A DNA stretch of 64,000 bases from Kappaphycus alvarezii (lineage: Eukaryota; Rhodophyta; Florideophyceae; Gigartinales; Solieriaceae), in NCBI GenBank assembly GCA_002205965.3, contig NADL03000701.1:496001-560000 (forward strand). Direction: 5' to 3'. The translations under genes were made by a program, and so were the position numbers. This document shows positions 1 to 11,866 of this stretch, one piece after another. Within the stretch, counting starts at the first letter, position 1; each line of letters opens with the position of its first letter. Below the pieces are notes generated by a model. That model had not been told where the DNA came from. It ran no database searches and worked only from the letters and a program-made list of their open reading frames with translations.

Positions 1-3000
1 AAGCCCCCATCTAAGACAAGAATAACTTGCAGGTTCAAACTTTTATTTTCTATTTCTTCGAGAGGTGTAAGGTCGATTTTGTTTTTAGAACGAATTCATT
101 CAAAACAAGAAGGCTTTTAACAGCTTAAGAATGCTGTGGACTGGTAGTATTCGCTGGTTCATAAGAAATATATTTCTGTGATGTAGGATGAATTCAAACT
201 CGCAGTTGAACCTGAGGTTTTAGTTTGCAGGGAAATTCCAAAAGATATCGTGACAACCTTACCAAGGCTAGCCTGAAAACAATTGTTTCAGAGTAATCTC
301 TAGGAGTTCCGGAATCTGGCTATAAAAATTATCGGTATCAGTGAATACTGTAAATCAGTGCGTTTTTTTGAGGCTTTCGGACTGCGTATTCTGCTCAAGT
401 TAAATAGAGTAAACCCATCCAAGGTCGAGGTTGCGCCTATAATTGATCTTAACGTTGATGGAACATTTTACGGGGGAAGTTTCCCTCACTGGTGGGACTC
501 ATTCCACAAAATTAAAAATGTTTCAGGACCTATTCCAATGCAGGTAGGAAATGTGAAATGCAGCCGGAATTATAAGCACCAGAAAGAATTGAAGGAGAGC
601 GAATGTTTTAAGAGCTATAACTGTAAGGGAAAATGTGGTTCAGAACAAGCCCAAGTTCTCTTGGAGGCCAAATATATATGTAAACACTATCATTAAAAGC
701 TATGACTTCACCAGATATTGCGAAGCCGGTGATTCATCAATTTTTGTAGTAATTGAATGAGAGAGGGACGTATAAATCCGAATTTTCTCTTAACAAGGAG
801 TATTGACCGAGATGCAAGGAGACATCACGGTTTCCGCGAAGGAACACTCAGATAGTTCGATGATACGAATGAAATCATGGTCGATTTTACGGGATTTTAG
901 ACGGAAGCAGTTATAAGAGGCGCACTTCAGAGCATTATTTATTTGTTGTGAAAATTCTTTGCTTTTCCGCTTAAATGACTTTAGGTACGTGTGATATCTG
1001 GGAAAACTAGAAGAGACAGACAGGTATTGAATCCAAGCGAGCCGCATGCAAATTGAACTAAATTGTGAAAAGAATTACTCATGCATAGGCGCTCAAGTTT
1101 GCAGGAGTATATTTTTGATCAATATAGAAGATTGTATATTCTTTTCTAATGAAAAAATTCATATTATGCTGAAAGTGATTCTTTATATTTCATTTAGAAC
1201 CTTTGATTTGTTTTTCTCCAAGCTGGTGAAATTTGCTACTTTCAGGATGTATAATTTATATTGCGTGTAAAATTGTCAAATATGCATAACTCAGTACAGT
1301 CAGGACCCAATTATAATGGGAGAAGTATTATTCTGGATCAATGCAATTTTTCGATAGTTTTGTGCCAAAAGCATCCGTTGTCAAATAGTGGGCACAGGAG
1401 TTTGAGGCATTTATGTTGATCTAATGCGAATTCAGAACCAGCCGTGCTTTTTTAAACGTCATTTGAAAGAATTTAAGTGTGTATTAGATTAGAATGAATG
1501 ATTTTAGGTGTATGGAGATCAAATTGGAACTTTTTCGCTAGGCTACACGACAGACGCACTAATTGTAGCTGCAAGGTAGAAGAAGAGCTCACTAGAGTCT
1601 GTTTACTTTTTTCACTTTCCTCATATCCCATAAATGGCTTCTTACTTGAAATTTACGCAAATATTTGACTTGAGTAAATCATGAAGCAACCATAAAGAAC
1701 GTTTGCGTCCGGGAGTATATCTTCGCGGGGGACTACTTTTAAATTTACTCGCTCAAGAAATACAATGGTATATTAATTCTTCGCTTCCCACATCTAGGCT
1801 CGCAAGCTCTATCCTCAGTAAGCTAACTAGTTAGACTTCCAATGTGGTATATTTTGTGGGAGAATTGAATTTTTTGCAGCCTGAAGCCAAATCAGAAGGG
1901 AAGATTTGTGTAAGATATCGGGGCTGAAGTATGGTATAACGTATTTGAAGGTGAATTCCGTAGGCGATACTGATAGTTGGTCCCTTATATAGACAAGTTT
2001 TTTCGGGGTCGAATGTAGCAACAGGGAAGGGTCCAAGCCGCTCTCCTATTCTGTCTCCAGTTACACTCTACCTCCAAACCAGGAACTCATATTCTCCCTC
2101 ACACGGTCATTCGCAAGTAAAAGGCACCGCGGGTTCAAGGGAGCACTTGAGACACAAAGAGGCCATACGGTGTTTTATTTATTCAAGAGAATTTTTAGCG
2201 AGGAAAGATATCTCTCGGAGGGCTATTTGACTCCAATGTGGCTCTGACGTTTTCCAGACCTGTAGAAATTATTCAAATACTGAGAATGATAAGATTAATC
2301 CTACCGGATCTAGCGTATCATTTATTGCTTAATCGGCACTCGAAATGGCAATTTTTCAGTCTGACTGGGTTTTCTGCCTTGATTTGGCGGAAAGTAGATT
2401 GATTTGGTTTTTAGTAGCGCTCACTGATACCGAGACTAGAGTGATCGTCTACATCTGCAAGATTTACCTGAATGTCAGCGACCCTTTCGAAGTAGATGAA
2501 ATTAACACCGAAAGCCGCATCTTGATCTTAAAGTATCATTTCTGGTAACCTCGTGTATATGGATTACTGAACTTCGATTTTATTTTGCCATACGTGTTCC
2601 GTGCAGACATTTGATAAAGAAGGCTGCGCTGGGACGGGATCTCTTTTATCAAAGATGTGAAGGGGTTTATGGCTACAAAACTAACACCAAGAAGCATTTT
2701 CTCCTGAAAGCGCAATTCCTCGGCATTAAATGCGACAAAGATTCATGTGGGTGCATTTTAAATACTTTGGCAAGAACAACAATAAATTAAAATTTCCATT
2801 ACTTTTCGGAGATTTTCCGTGATTGCTTCTTTAGTAAATTAGATGGATATTAAATTGAATAGTTTCACGGGAGCCAGATCGAATCATTGGCGATTAATTC
2901 GTGGAAATTAAATTTTGGTCAAATACATTTGTGAAGTAATTTTAGACGGAGCAAAAAAATGATTGCTGAAGGATCTCGTCGCCTGGATGAACCATCGGTC

Positions 3001-5401
3001 CATGTGAATAGAATGCCCGTCTTCCAATTTCTATATTGAATACATACTGTACTGAGGATGAATCGGTTTGAAACAGTTCAAGTAGTCTGTGATTCTTTAT
3101 CCATAACATCTATTTTGATAGGTGCTTGAGTTTAGTAATGTGCGAAACAAATCGATATTTATATGCATTGGATAATTTTTCAGTTTCTTGCGGTGGAGAT
3201 ATACATAAAAAAGAGTTTTACGAAGCATCGGTGAAGCTGAAGCCGCTTCAAAATGGGAAAATTTCTCTATTGCATCACAAGGGCCATAAGTATACAATTA
3301 AGTTCTTCGTTACAGGTGAAAGAGTCAAGGAAACATAATTAAACGGCAAATCACAATTTAAGTGACTTTTGGAGTTCTTTCGTGAATTACTCGATGAGCA
3401 CGCCGACTATTATTACGTGTTTTGACTATTCGGTAATGGGAAAGCATTCTGTGGCTGTACTTTATCTTGTAAAGGAGATAGTATAAAATAGCCATCATAT
3501 TTCTTCATAGCGTCGATTTAATTCGTAACGAGTGTGCTATATGCTTTCTCTACTGGCTCAGTTACTGATGGAGAAGGGGGTGGAATTATCAATATCTACG
3601 CTCGTTTCTTCTTCTTTGTTCGCCAAATTGCGTCAAATTTGTATAATTTTGAGTTCGGCCTTGAATTGAGTATCATTATGTCCCTCTTCAGATTCCTCCC
3701 AGATATCGTTCTCTTTTGATCCTAAATAATCTTCTTTTCTAACTGAATCAACAAGAATGTGAGTGAGTAAACTACCCAATGCAAGGGATTCTTTGCGAAG
3801 GCAGGAAATAGGCTTGGGCGCGTCAGTGATTTGGATCCAAGTTCTCGGCCATATCTTTACAACCATCACTACGGGGGGGGAGCTATATGTTTCAATAAAT
3901 GGTTCAGCTGCCCATGATTTATTCGATATATGCAGTGGTTGTTCCAGTGAGTTGTGATTTGCACAGGTGGAGAAAATCTCAACTATTAATTTGTCCATGG
4001 CGTGGAAAGAGAGTCCCGTTTACTTCTCCCTCCACAATTGTTCTCTTCATGTTTTCGAAGATTCCAATTCCATAATACGGGAACAGTTCAAATTGGCCAA
4101 ATATCTGGATGGATTCGTGCAGAGTTGTCTCAAATTTATTGTGCGGGTAAACTTGAGATATATTAGTTCGGATGGGGATATGGGACCATGATCGGAACTC
4201 TGTGACAGCCTTGCAAAGGTAATAAAATTTTGAGCATCTATTTGACAACCGCGGGACCAAGTCATTAATATACAGGAAAAGGTTTGTAATCAACAGCGAT
4301 TTATCGCATAATAAATTGTTTTCATGAAGTTAAGAAGGCGAAGAGTATCTAACATTACTCTGACTTAGAGCTGTCGATCTTCACTATTTTTTTCGCTAAC
4401 GTAATGTGAGCAATTTTATGATAGGACATTGCTTCTGTGCAACTTTAGAAGTAGAAATTTCGAGCGGATCCATTGAAACAATGAATAAGGAAGTCTGAAT
4501 TTTTGTTCTAGGGCTATGGAGCAAGCCATACGGACGACAAAAACGATGTATAACTTAAAAAATCTCGAAGATATCTTGCGATATCAACCCTGAGAATTTT
4601 ATACACTTCAACATTTACTGGATATAGTTCCCCTCTTGGGCGCCTTTAACATAAGTTGATGTGATTGATGTTTGTGATACCATAATTTTTGCAGCAAAAG
4701 AGGCTTTTGATTAATTTTAGGTGCTTCAGCTTGAATAGCATTTACTTGAAACGATCAAGATGTTACTGGGGGCATAGATGTCACCGATAAGGGACAAGAA
4801 TAAGCTCTCCTTAAAATTAAAGATTTTTAGAGTCAGATTTGCCAGCTCAGGCGAATCTGACTCTTAAAAGTCTTATGCGGCGCAGGATTTTCTGTATACT
4901 CAGCTCGTTCATAATCTGTAGTTTGAATTCGGCTGATCTCAAGCAATCCTGGGTTATTAAATACTTGCAACACCGTAGAATTGCAAGCTAGAGCTCTGTG
5001 TAGCATCCTAACAAGTAATAAACAAAGGGTGATATGAGCGAATAGTTCTTTTCGTTTGACAATAATTGCAAAACAGCTCTGAAATCCATCAAGATCTTAT
5101 CGAATGAATATGTACCGACAGCTTAAATGAGTAGAAAAATTTAAAAATCGAACAAGTAAAGAAATTTTCTGAAAATTTAATTTTTGATAGCGGAAGTAGA
5201 TCACAAGGGAATTTGAAAAACTCGTCGGGGTCGAAAGGAATTTAAAGGGATATATTTGGAACTATATTTACCCTTTTCTAGTTATCTAGGGTGAACAAAG
5301 GCCAGGGTAGACTTTGTCGTTTGATTTAAATTGTTGATGAAATTCGCCTTGAGCAACGCGATTATGGTCATGCGAACAATATAACCTTTCTTGGACTTGT
5401 A
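1..5401. other. AT-rich stretch without recognisable genes
   Basis: No ORF longer than about 130 codons occurs and none matches a family I know. Short ORFs overlap on both strands, as expected of non-coding sequence. The only coding-like part is 3763-4191, listed separately. No tRNA, rRNA or terminal repeat was recognised. Confidence 0.5.
3763..4191 (+). other. Coding-like stretch, unidentified
   Basis: One plus-strand frame stays open across 429 bases except for a single TGA at 3955-3957. A GTGAGT donor-like site at 3951 and a TTTGCACAG acceptor-like site ending near 3970 bracket that stop, but removing the interval shifts the downstream frame. The opposite strand is also open for about 120 codons (3633-3998), so strand choice is uncertain. 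No family recognised; it may be a decayed gene or chance. Confidence 0.15.
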
Positions 5402-5539
5402 GCCGCAATTGAGATCGGCTCCATGTTTGGAATTTATGGATGGATTCAATACCATGACTTGGTCCCGAGAGGTGCAGATGTTGAGGAAAGCGTATTTTTA
5501 TATGCCTTGGCACACCGCAGATGCCCTTGTAAGAAGTAA
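5402..5539 (+). pseudogene. Possible Ty1/copia RT N-terminal relic
   Basis: A 45-codon plus-strand segment ending in TAA at 5537-5539 has the spacing of the start of a Ty1/copia reverse transcriptase: an acidic-hydrophobic EIGSMF start, then HDLVPRGADVEES, then a VFLYALAHRR strand. The intact Copia at 54.2 kb has the same layout (EIQGLL, then ELPSDSNILG, then RFVLSIKN). Sequence after the stop is shredded. The match rests on spacing and a few residues only, so it is tentative. Confidence 0.2.
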
Positions 5540-6318
5540 TTAGGCAATTGTTGAGGGGTAGGAAGCAAAATAGAAAAACACCGGGCGTTCCTGATCTGTT
5601 CCTTTTGAAGTCACTTGCGTTACAGTACCTCCTTCCGATGTTTAAAGGCAGAATGACATGCTGCGATTTCACGCAGAGAACTGCAGATGATTGGCGTTAG
5701 AGTCTCGAAAATCATTGGAAGGTTAAAGCTAGACTCATTCCTATGTTGTAATGCCTGAATTGTGCCGAAGGATTGAAGGATGATCCAACAATCGAGGAAA
5801 AAACAGGACGAAAGATTAAGGCTGAAGCCGGTCTCCCAGATTGGCGGTACATATGTCGATAGTCTAGTGAGTGACTTGAAACTGTTGAACTGAGTACCAT
5901 CGAGCGGAAACCTACGGGAAATTCCTGTTCCCTCCACAACTCTCTAAACAGCAATTAGTGGAGAATAAAAAGCACCTTCAATATCAGAATGGTACCTACA
6001 ATACTGCAATGCCAAATAGCATAGTTATTTGGCAAAAATCTTGAATAATTCATATTCCAGTGCATGGACAAAACCGATAAATTTTACTGAGCCAAAAGGA
6101 CTGTAAAGTTCTGAGCAAGATATGAATGGTCCCCAATGTCTAGAGGGTAAACTAAATCTACAGGTTGAAATATGTTTTCATGAATCCTATCGATTTGCTG
6201 GCACAACCTCACGTCAAATGAAATAAATTCAGCATCCGTTACATGGAAATTCTCTATATTCTGCAACTATGGGCGATGCATGCAATTGGGTGTGCTACAA
6301 TTTTTTAGTTACAGTTAT

Positions 6319-6753
6319 TGAAACGGCGTTAGGTTGGCGGAACACCTCATGACAAAGCGCGACTAATACTCAGGTATCAGACTCAGCATTTGTTTGAGTC
6401 AATTTCCAGTCAATCAAAAAGGGTGCGCTGACGATATGATGCGAACCGGGGTTTCAAGAATTACTCGCTAAGCAAGGGGGCAGGTCTTCAAATTAGAAGA
6501 GCGCAAATCAAGTATTTGATTATTGTTTGGCGGTTGAGCCACGCTCCCGCCAGATTTGAAGGCTGTAACAGTGTAACACCCCTTTAATTTTATGTGTAAT
6601 GTAGGTTAGTCATTATGGGACCCCCTTTGAATTTATTCTAATTCAAGGGTCAATCAACTCGACCCCCAGTTGAGAGGGCGATCGGTACTTAAGTCCGACA
6701 GTGGTCGGAGTGGCAGGGCATCGATGCAGGGCATCGAACTTTTGAGTCATTAA
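6319..6753 (+). repeat. Gypsy-1 5' LTR
   Basis: Direct repeat of 11432-11866 at a constant offset of 5113. It begins TGAAACGG (the 3' copy begins TGCAACGG). A TG...CA version would end at 6749. From about 6373 on, the copies differ at only two positions (near 6655 and 6678); before that they differ at about ten of 55 positions. Confidence 0.9.
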
Positions 6754-7058
6754 GCTGGTAGCATCGCGGGTTCGAGCCTCGCAAGTTGTCGCACTGGTGA
6801 AAATTTATTTTGTGTGTTTTCGGCATTGATTACTGTCTTCTAGGTGAAAGGAATGAGGTATAAGATGTCTGAGTCCTTATAGCACTCTGTAGTCTCCTGA
6901 ATGAGGGGGGGTGTTGAGATGGGCTATGTGTTCACTCAGTGCACCACTTGACATGCCAGCGGTTGTGGCTTAGTGGTCGATGTGTTTTTCCTACAAACTG
7001 GTAGCATCGCTCTTCAAGGCCCCATACTTGCAAGTTACATAAGTGTTTTTTCATCAAG
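6754..7058 (+). other. Gypsy-1 untranslated leader with duplicated tRNA-like motif
   Basis: The leader between LTR and gag holds two related segments, 6754-6791 and 6997-7036. Both contain CTGGTAGCATCGC and then TTC..GCC and TTGCAAGTT-like parts. The first has a Pol III B-box-like GGTTCGAGCC (6769-6778) inside a possible T-arm. The second lies just after an A-box-like TGGCTTAGTGG (6966-6976). Neither folds into a full tRNA by eye. Confidence 0.45.
6756..6773 (+). other. Candidate tRNA primer-binding site of Gypsy-1
   Basis: Begins TGGTAGCATCGC within a few bases of the LTR end. TGG is the complement of a tRNA CCA end, so a tRNA ending GCGATGCTACCA would pair with it. Which tRNA that is cannot be decided here; the implied A1:U72 pair would suit an initiator tRNA-Met, which is inference. 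Confidence 0.5.
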
Positions 7059-7804
7059 ATGGCTCCGATCAAACCGAACAAACCGAAGGCTTACAACGGT
7101 AAGCGGGACTATCTTGCCGTGAGTACGTGGTTGTACAAGATTGAGCAGTACTTGAATTTGACTTAAGTTCTCAATCCCGATCTAGACATTAGTGAAGGCC
7201 AGAAGATCACGTTTGCCTCTACGTTCTTCATCGGTCCTGCATCTACGCGGTGGTTCACGCTTGTTCAGTCGAAAAATCTTCCGGAAACATGGATGGAATT
7301 CAGGCAGAAGGTAAGAAAAGAGTTCATTCCAAGTGATCACATCCGTCGCGCTCGAGACGAGCTTCGCAACTTCAAACACACCACAAGTGTTTCCAAGTAC
7401 CTTACCGATTTTCGTAATACCGTACTTACAACTCCGGAAATGAACGATGCTGAGAAGTGGGATCGCTTCGTTTCAGGCTTGAAGAAGAAAGTTCGTGTTG
7501 AAGTGCTGAAGGCGAATGTACAGAACTTTGAGGATGCGGCAAGAGTCGCTCTTCGAGTTGATGGCGTTCTTACCGGTGCTGAAGGTGGATCCATAGATGA
7601 TGCTCATACACCCATGGAAGTTGGCAATGCTGAGGGTGGGAGTTCAAATGGGACAAGCAGAAGCAAGACGACTTCTACAACAACTGCCGTTTCAAGTGCC
7701 GCAAGGTAGGTTGTAGGCCGTGGAGGTGTGACAAGAAGAAGAATAAGGCCAAAGTGAACAACAAAGAAGCCAAGTTAGCTAAGGAAAAGCCAGATTCAGA
7801 ATAG
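7059..7804 (+). pseudogene. Gypsy-1 gag, broken
   Basis: ATG at 7059 opens a Ty3/gypsy capsid-like protein: a basic N-terminus, then a WF..L/W.EF..K..EF retrotransposon-gag core around 7240-7330. An in-frame TAA (7164-7166) interrupts codon 36. The capsid frame ends at TAG 7707-7709. The C-terminal nucleocapsid continues in the +1 frame to 7804, with a degenerate zinc knuckle (NCRFKCRKVGCRPWRC): the first Cys of the CX2C pair reads Arg and the usual His reads Cys. Non-functional as read. Confidence 0.75.
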
Positions 7805-7896
7805 TGTAGTGATGAGAGTGCATCCTCTGGTTCGGAAAAATAGATGGTCCTTCAGAATTCAATAAAGGCACTATTGAAGGACCAAGAAAACGTGTA

Positions 7897-8304
7897 GTGC
7901 ACGAGCCCGTGATCCCGTATCTGGGAGAATCAAATAATACCTCCCTCACGATTGGAGATTCTATACCAGTCGAAGAAATTCTTGTTCTTCCGAGTACAGT
8001 GAATGGGCAGAAATCAAGAATACTACAGGATGACGGTTGCAACTCCAACATCTCTAAGGATTTTGCTCGTCGAAATCGCAACGGCCTCGAAATTGTCGAC
8101 GCGGCTATCAAGATCTCACATTCGAAGAAGGAGACTAGCGAAATGGCAACCAAGATTGTCCGGAGCGCAACAACTAGTATCGGCGCGCATTCATATACAA
8201 GCAACCGGGCAGTTGTTGATAGTCGTTACGACGTCCTATTGGGCATGCCTTGGCATATACGTGACCCCTCAGGTGGACTACGAATAACATATAGTTCAAG
8301 TTGA
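7897..8304 (+). pseudogene. Gypsy-1 protease region
   Basis: A 135-codon segment in a third frame. It holds a retropepsin-like active-site strand, ILQDDGCNSNIS, where the usual D-S/T-G reads D-D-G, followed about 75 residues later by the conserved RYDVLLGMPWH strand that precedes RT in Ty3/gypsy polyproteins. It starts at no ATG because it was part of a gag-pol fusion. Stops and frame changes on both sides isolate it. Confidence 0.65.
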
Positions 8305-8347
8305 CAAGAATCCACTGCCGATACTCGATCCAGATGGTGGCGCACAA

Positions 8348-9199
8348 GTGTCGCACGTGCAGATCACTAATACAGGAGTAAAGAAGCTCCGATTGTTCGT
8401 TCGTAAGAAAGATCATCGGGAAAGCTTTGAAGTTTTTAAGTTCGCGAATTCAATCACCTCAAGCCCGAATCCCTCAAAACGTATGGGTGGTGAAAAAGAC
8501 CCTAAAGTCAAGGAATTGTTGAAGAAGTATGATTCAGTCTTCGCAGATGCTCTTCCTGCTGGCCTACCACCAAAGCGCGACCTCGACCACGCTATTGAAA
8601 CAGATCCGGATGCTAGCCCTCCTCACAAACCCCTTTACCAGTTGTCTCCTGCCGAGCTGTTGACAGCAAAAGCATACATCATCGATAACCTCCACAGCGG
8701 CAAGATACGCTGCAGCAAATCCCCTTATGGCGCCCCTCTCTTTTTTGTTCGACACGGCCAAAAAACTGCACAGAGCTCTTAACCGCATCAAAAAAACGGA
8801 ATAATGCACCTCTTCCGCGTCCAGAAGAAATGTGCTATCGACTCGGTGATGCGAAATACTTCTCTAAGATGGACCTCAAAGTTGGATTTCACCAAATTCG
8901 CGTACATCCGGAAGATATCGAGAAAACGGCATTCAAGACCAAGTTCGGTCATTTCGAGTTCCTTGTCATGCCTATGGGGTTATGTAACGCTCCAGCAATC
9001 TTCCAATCACTTATTAATAGGATAATTTACGACTGCATTGACATATTACTGGTCATCTATATGGACGATCTTCTCATATTCAGCAATTAGAAAGAAGATC
9101 ATATGAAGCACTTGGAGATTGTCCTATCAAGTTTTCAGAAGAAGAAGTTGTACGTTGCTCCCAAGAAGGTGTTCATTCGTGGACGAAGAGACTTAATTT
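8348..9199 (+). pseudogene. Gypsy-1 reverse transcriptase, frameshifted
   Basis: RT fingers start at 8348 (FADALPAGLPP, then the SKSPYGAPLFFV strand). Around 8770-8830 the sequence lacks part of the conserved LR.CVDYR segment, and a run of seven A at about 8791 shifts the frame. The palm resumes at 8830 with KMDLKVGFHQI, VMPMGLCNAPA and the catalytic YMDDLL intact. A TAG at 9088-9090 and a shift near 9195 precede the connection domain. RT would copy element RNA into DNA, but this copy cannot make it in one piece. Confidence 0.85.
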
Positions 9200-10048
9200 T
9201 TGGGCTTAATTGTTGACCGTAGTGGCCTCAAGTTCAACCCCGAAAAGGCTAGTGTCCTCCAGACGTGGCTCTGTCCCCGTACGATTACCAAACTCCGAAG
9301 TTTCATAGGTCTACTAAAATTATTTCGGCGCTTTATCAAGGATTTTTCCAAGATCGCCACGCCCCTCACTGCGCTTTCCTTCAAAGTTTCCGGAATACAT
9401 CGGTGGAACGATAAGTGCACAGAAGCATTTCACTCTTTACGCGAAGCCCTGACTACAGCCCCAACTCTCGTTCCTCCGAACTGGAAGAAAACGTTTCGTT
9501 GTCACGTGGATGCCTCACAGGAGGCTGTTGGCGGTACACTGACCCAACTTGACGATGACGGGTCAGAACGCGCTGTGTCATATTATTCTCGGAAGCTTTC
9601 AATCGCCGAAAAGAACTGTACTGCTAACGAGAGAGAGCTAATTGGTCTCGTCTACAATTTGAAACGATTTAGATGTTGTTTGGAAGAGTCCAGCTTCGAT
9701 GTTTTCACGGACAACCAGGTTCTCGAGGCTTTCATGGAGAAGCAGAACCTCAGCAGGAAGGAAGCGCGTTGGTTGTATCTTTTGGCTCAGTTTGGCATCA
9801 AAAAAATAACCCTGGTTTCCGGTCGGGTTCATGTACTCGGCGATACGCTGTCTCTCGCGCCAAATATCATATCGGGAGCTTTTGAAACAAGCAACATTTC
9901 AGCGTCACGTCTCGCACTGGACCTCAATTTCAGCAACCATTACGATTCCGATCCGTTCTTCAGACCGGTGTACAGGGCCTCGCAGGGACAATTACCGGAA
10001 GACTCGACTGCACTTGCTCTGGACATGTTCACTATTGAGGAAGTTTAG
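9200..10048 (+). pseudogene. Gypsy-1 RT connection and RNase H
   Basis: A 282-codon open segment. It starts with the RT thumb and connection (LRSFIGLLKLFRRFIKDFS, then IHRWNDKCTEAFHSLREAL). The RNase H fold follows: CHVDASQEAVGGTL supplies the first Asp, CTANERELIGLV the Glu, and VFTDNQVLEAF the next Asp. It ends at TAG 10046-10048, directly in frame with integrase. This is the longest undamaged part of the element. RNase H removes the RNA strand during reverse transcription. Confidence 0.88.
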
Positions 10049-11176
10049 TTACGCTACGAAGGCCTTGTTTCCGTCCCTCGATCAGGCGTTGGAGATATTT
10101 TACACCTTGCTAACGAAGCAAAGGTGTCCGGATATTTTGGTTTTGCACATAAAATGGCCAGACTTGAAGGTTTTCATTGGATATCAAAGAGAATGGACGT
10201 TAAGAAGTACTGCGCTGGTTGTCGTGTTTGCCAGCAGAGTAAGGACGGAAACCAAAAGTAATCAACAACAACAGAACCACTGGAGGTTCCAGAACGTCGT
10301 CGGGGTTCCATCTCCACCGACTTCATCGTCAGCATTCCCAAGACCGCACGTGTATTCGACGCTATTACCACATATGCTGACCGGCTCTCTAGACGCGTGC
10401 ACTTCATCCCATCTAGAGAGGTCGACACTGCAGTCGAAGTTTCCAATAACTTCTTCGACAATAACTTCAAGTTACATGGACTATTGGATGACATTGTCAG
10501 TAACAGAGATCCAAAGTTCACATCTAAGTTGTGGAAGCATTTGATGAAGCTTTGCGGAATCAAGACAAAGATGTCGACAAGCCATCATCCACAGACGGAT
10601 GGTCTTTCTGGATTGATGAATTGCATGGTAGAAAGCTAAATCCGCTGCTATTGTTCCCTCAATCAGAAAGACTGAGACTTTCTGCTACCAGCGGCTGAGT
10701 TTTCCTACAATTCTACTGTCACCGATGATCTAGGTTCATCAACATTCGAGATTGATTTGGGCTGGAAAACAAAGGTACCAATCGATCTGTTGACGCCTAT
10801 GCAAACATCGTCGTTATAATCACTGGAAGAGTTCACGAGAAGACTTTCTTCCAGATTGGAAGATGCAAAGTATTCCCACAAAATAGCTAAGGCACGACAA
10901 TCAGCCTACGGTTCCGGGAAGTTTAAGGGAGTCGCTTACTCTGTCGGTGATGAAGCTTGGTTGGGCAGAATACTACTCAGGGATATCATCGCACGTTATC
11001 AGAAGTCCAAGAAGCTCTCAGCGCGAAGATTTGGACCGTTCAAGATTCTGCGCCTGATCGGAAAGAATGTCGTTGAACTTCAGCTGCCAACCTTAGTTAA
11101 GATACACACTGTTTTCCATGTGAAACACACGAAGCTTCACTCGAATCAGCCAGATGACATCGCTACTGAACAGTAA
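10049..11176 (+). pseudogene. Gypsy-1 integrase, several stops
   Basis: In the same frame as RNase H. The zinc-binding domain keeps CAGCRVCQQSK, but the second His of HHCC is Tyr (SGYFGF). The catalytic core shows STDFIV and NRDPKF for the two Asp; the segment around PQTDGLSGLMN lacks the usual Glu, so the DDE triad is lost. The C-terminal part (KKLSARRFGPFKILRLIG) is the GPF/Y-like module. Stops fall at 10259, 10637, 10673, 10817 and 11174. The protein is inactive on both counts. Confidence 0.85.
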
Positions 11177-11194
11177 CCGCGACCACCACCCTTA

Positions 11195-11425
11195 ATGACC
11201 GAGTCAGGAGATGTTGAGTTCAAGGTGGACCAAATTCTGAAGCACAGAAGGCGTGGGCGTGGATACCAGTTCTTGACACTTACGGAAGGAGCAGCGCGAC
11301 ACGAAGCAGAATGGCAATCAACGAGTTATTTTGATGATGATGATGGCACTGTGACTGATGTGTTCTTGGACTATCTCAAGGAACATAGACTCCTTCCTCA
11401 GTTGTACCAAGGACGAAGAAGTTAA
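11195..11425 (+). pseudogene. Gypsy-1 C-terminal chromodomain
   Basis: In frame with integrase beyond the TAA at 11174-11176. VEFKVDQILKHRRRGRGYQF resembles the start of a chromodomain, followed by an aromatic EAEWQST strand and a terminal helix (FLDYLKEHRLLPQL). In chromoviruses this module guides integration to marked chromatin. The aromatic cage is only partly recognisable by eye. The ORF ends 7 bases before the 3' LTR. Confidence 0.7.
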
Positions 11426-11431
11426 CGATGG

Positions 11432-11866
11432 TGCAACGGCGTTAGGTTGGCGGTAAACAGCGTAAAAAAGCGTGACTTATACTCAGGTATCAGACTCAGC
11501 ATTTGTTTGAGTCAATTTCCAGTCAATCAAAAAGGGTGCGCTGACGATATGATGCGAACCGGGGTTTCAAGAATTACTCGCTAAGCAAGGGGGCAGGTCT
11601 TCAAATTAGAAGAGCGCAAATCAAGTATTTGATTATTGTTTGGCGGTTGAGCCACGCTCCCGCCAGATTTGAAGGCTGTAACAGTGTAACACCCCTTTAA
11701 TTTTATGTGTAATGTAGGTTAGTCATTATGGGACCCCCTTTGAATTTATTCTAATTCCAGGGTCAATCAACTCGACCCCCAGTTGAGAGGACGATCGGTA
11801 CTTAAGTCCGACAGTGGTCGGAGTGGCAGGGCATCGATGCAGGGCATCGAACTTTTGAGTCATTAA
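11432..11866 (+). repeat. Gypsy-1 3' LTR
   Basis: Second copy of the terminal repeat, starting 7 bases after the chromodomain ORF stop. The purine-rich bases just upstream (11408-11421) could be part of the plus-strand primer tract, but they do not abut the LTR. Confidence 0.9.

Larger units (their letters stand above)
6319..11866 (+). mobile_element. Gypsy-1: Ty3/gypsy chromovirus-like LTR retrotransposon, defective
   Basis: A 5.55-kb element with direct terminal repeats at 6319-6753 and 11432-11866, a candidate primer-binding site next to the 5' LTR, and gag, protease, RT, RNase H, integrase and chromodomain in Ty3/gypsy order. From 9200 to 11425 a single frame carries nearly everything and is cut only by stop codons; gag, protease and RT lie in other frames. 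It cannot encode a working polyprotein as it stands. A clean target-site duplication could not be fixed: TTATT-like sequence occurs on both sides, but not exactly at the inferred ends. Confidence 0.93.

Noticed and set aside
3633..3998. A 121-codon minus-strand ORF.
   Set aside because: No recognisable domain, and the plus strand over the same bases is at least as protein-like.
5286..5954. Overlapping minus-strand ORFs of 80-128 codons.
   Set aside because: They read as antisense, rich in Ser/Leu/Cys; the plus strand carries the possible Copia relic.
6956..7040. A tRNA gene in the Gypsy-1 leader (A-box, B-box-like parts, 4-bp anticodon-like stem).
   Set aside because: The acceptor ends do not pair and the B-box of this copy is degenerate; only tRNA-like motifs remain.
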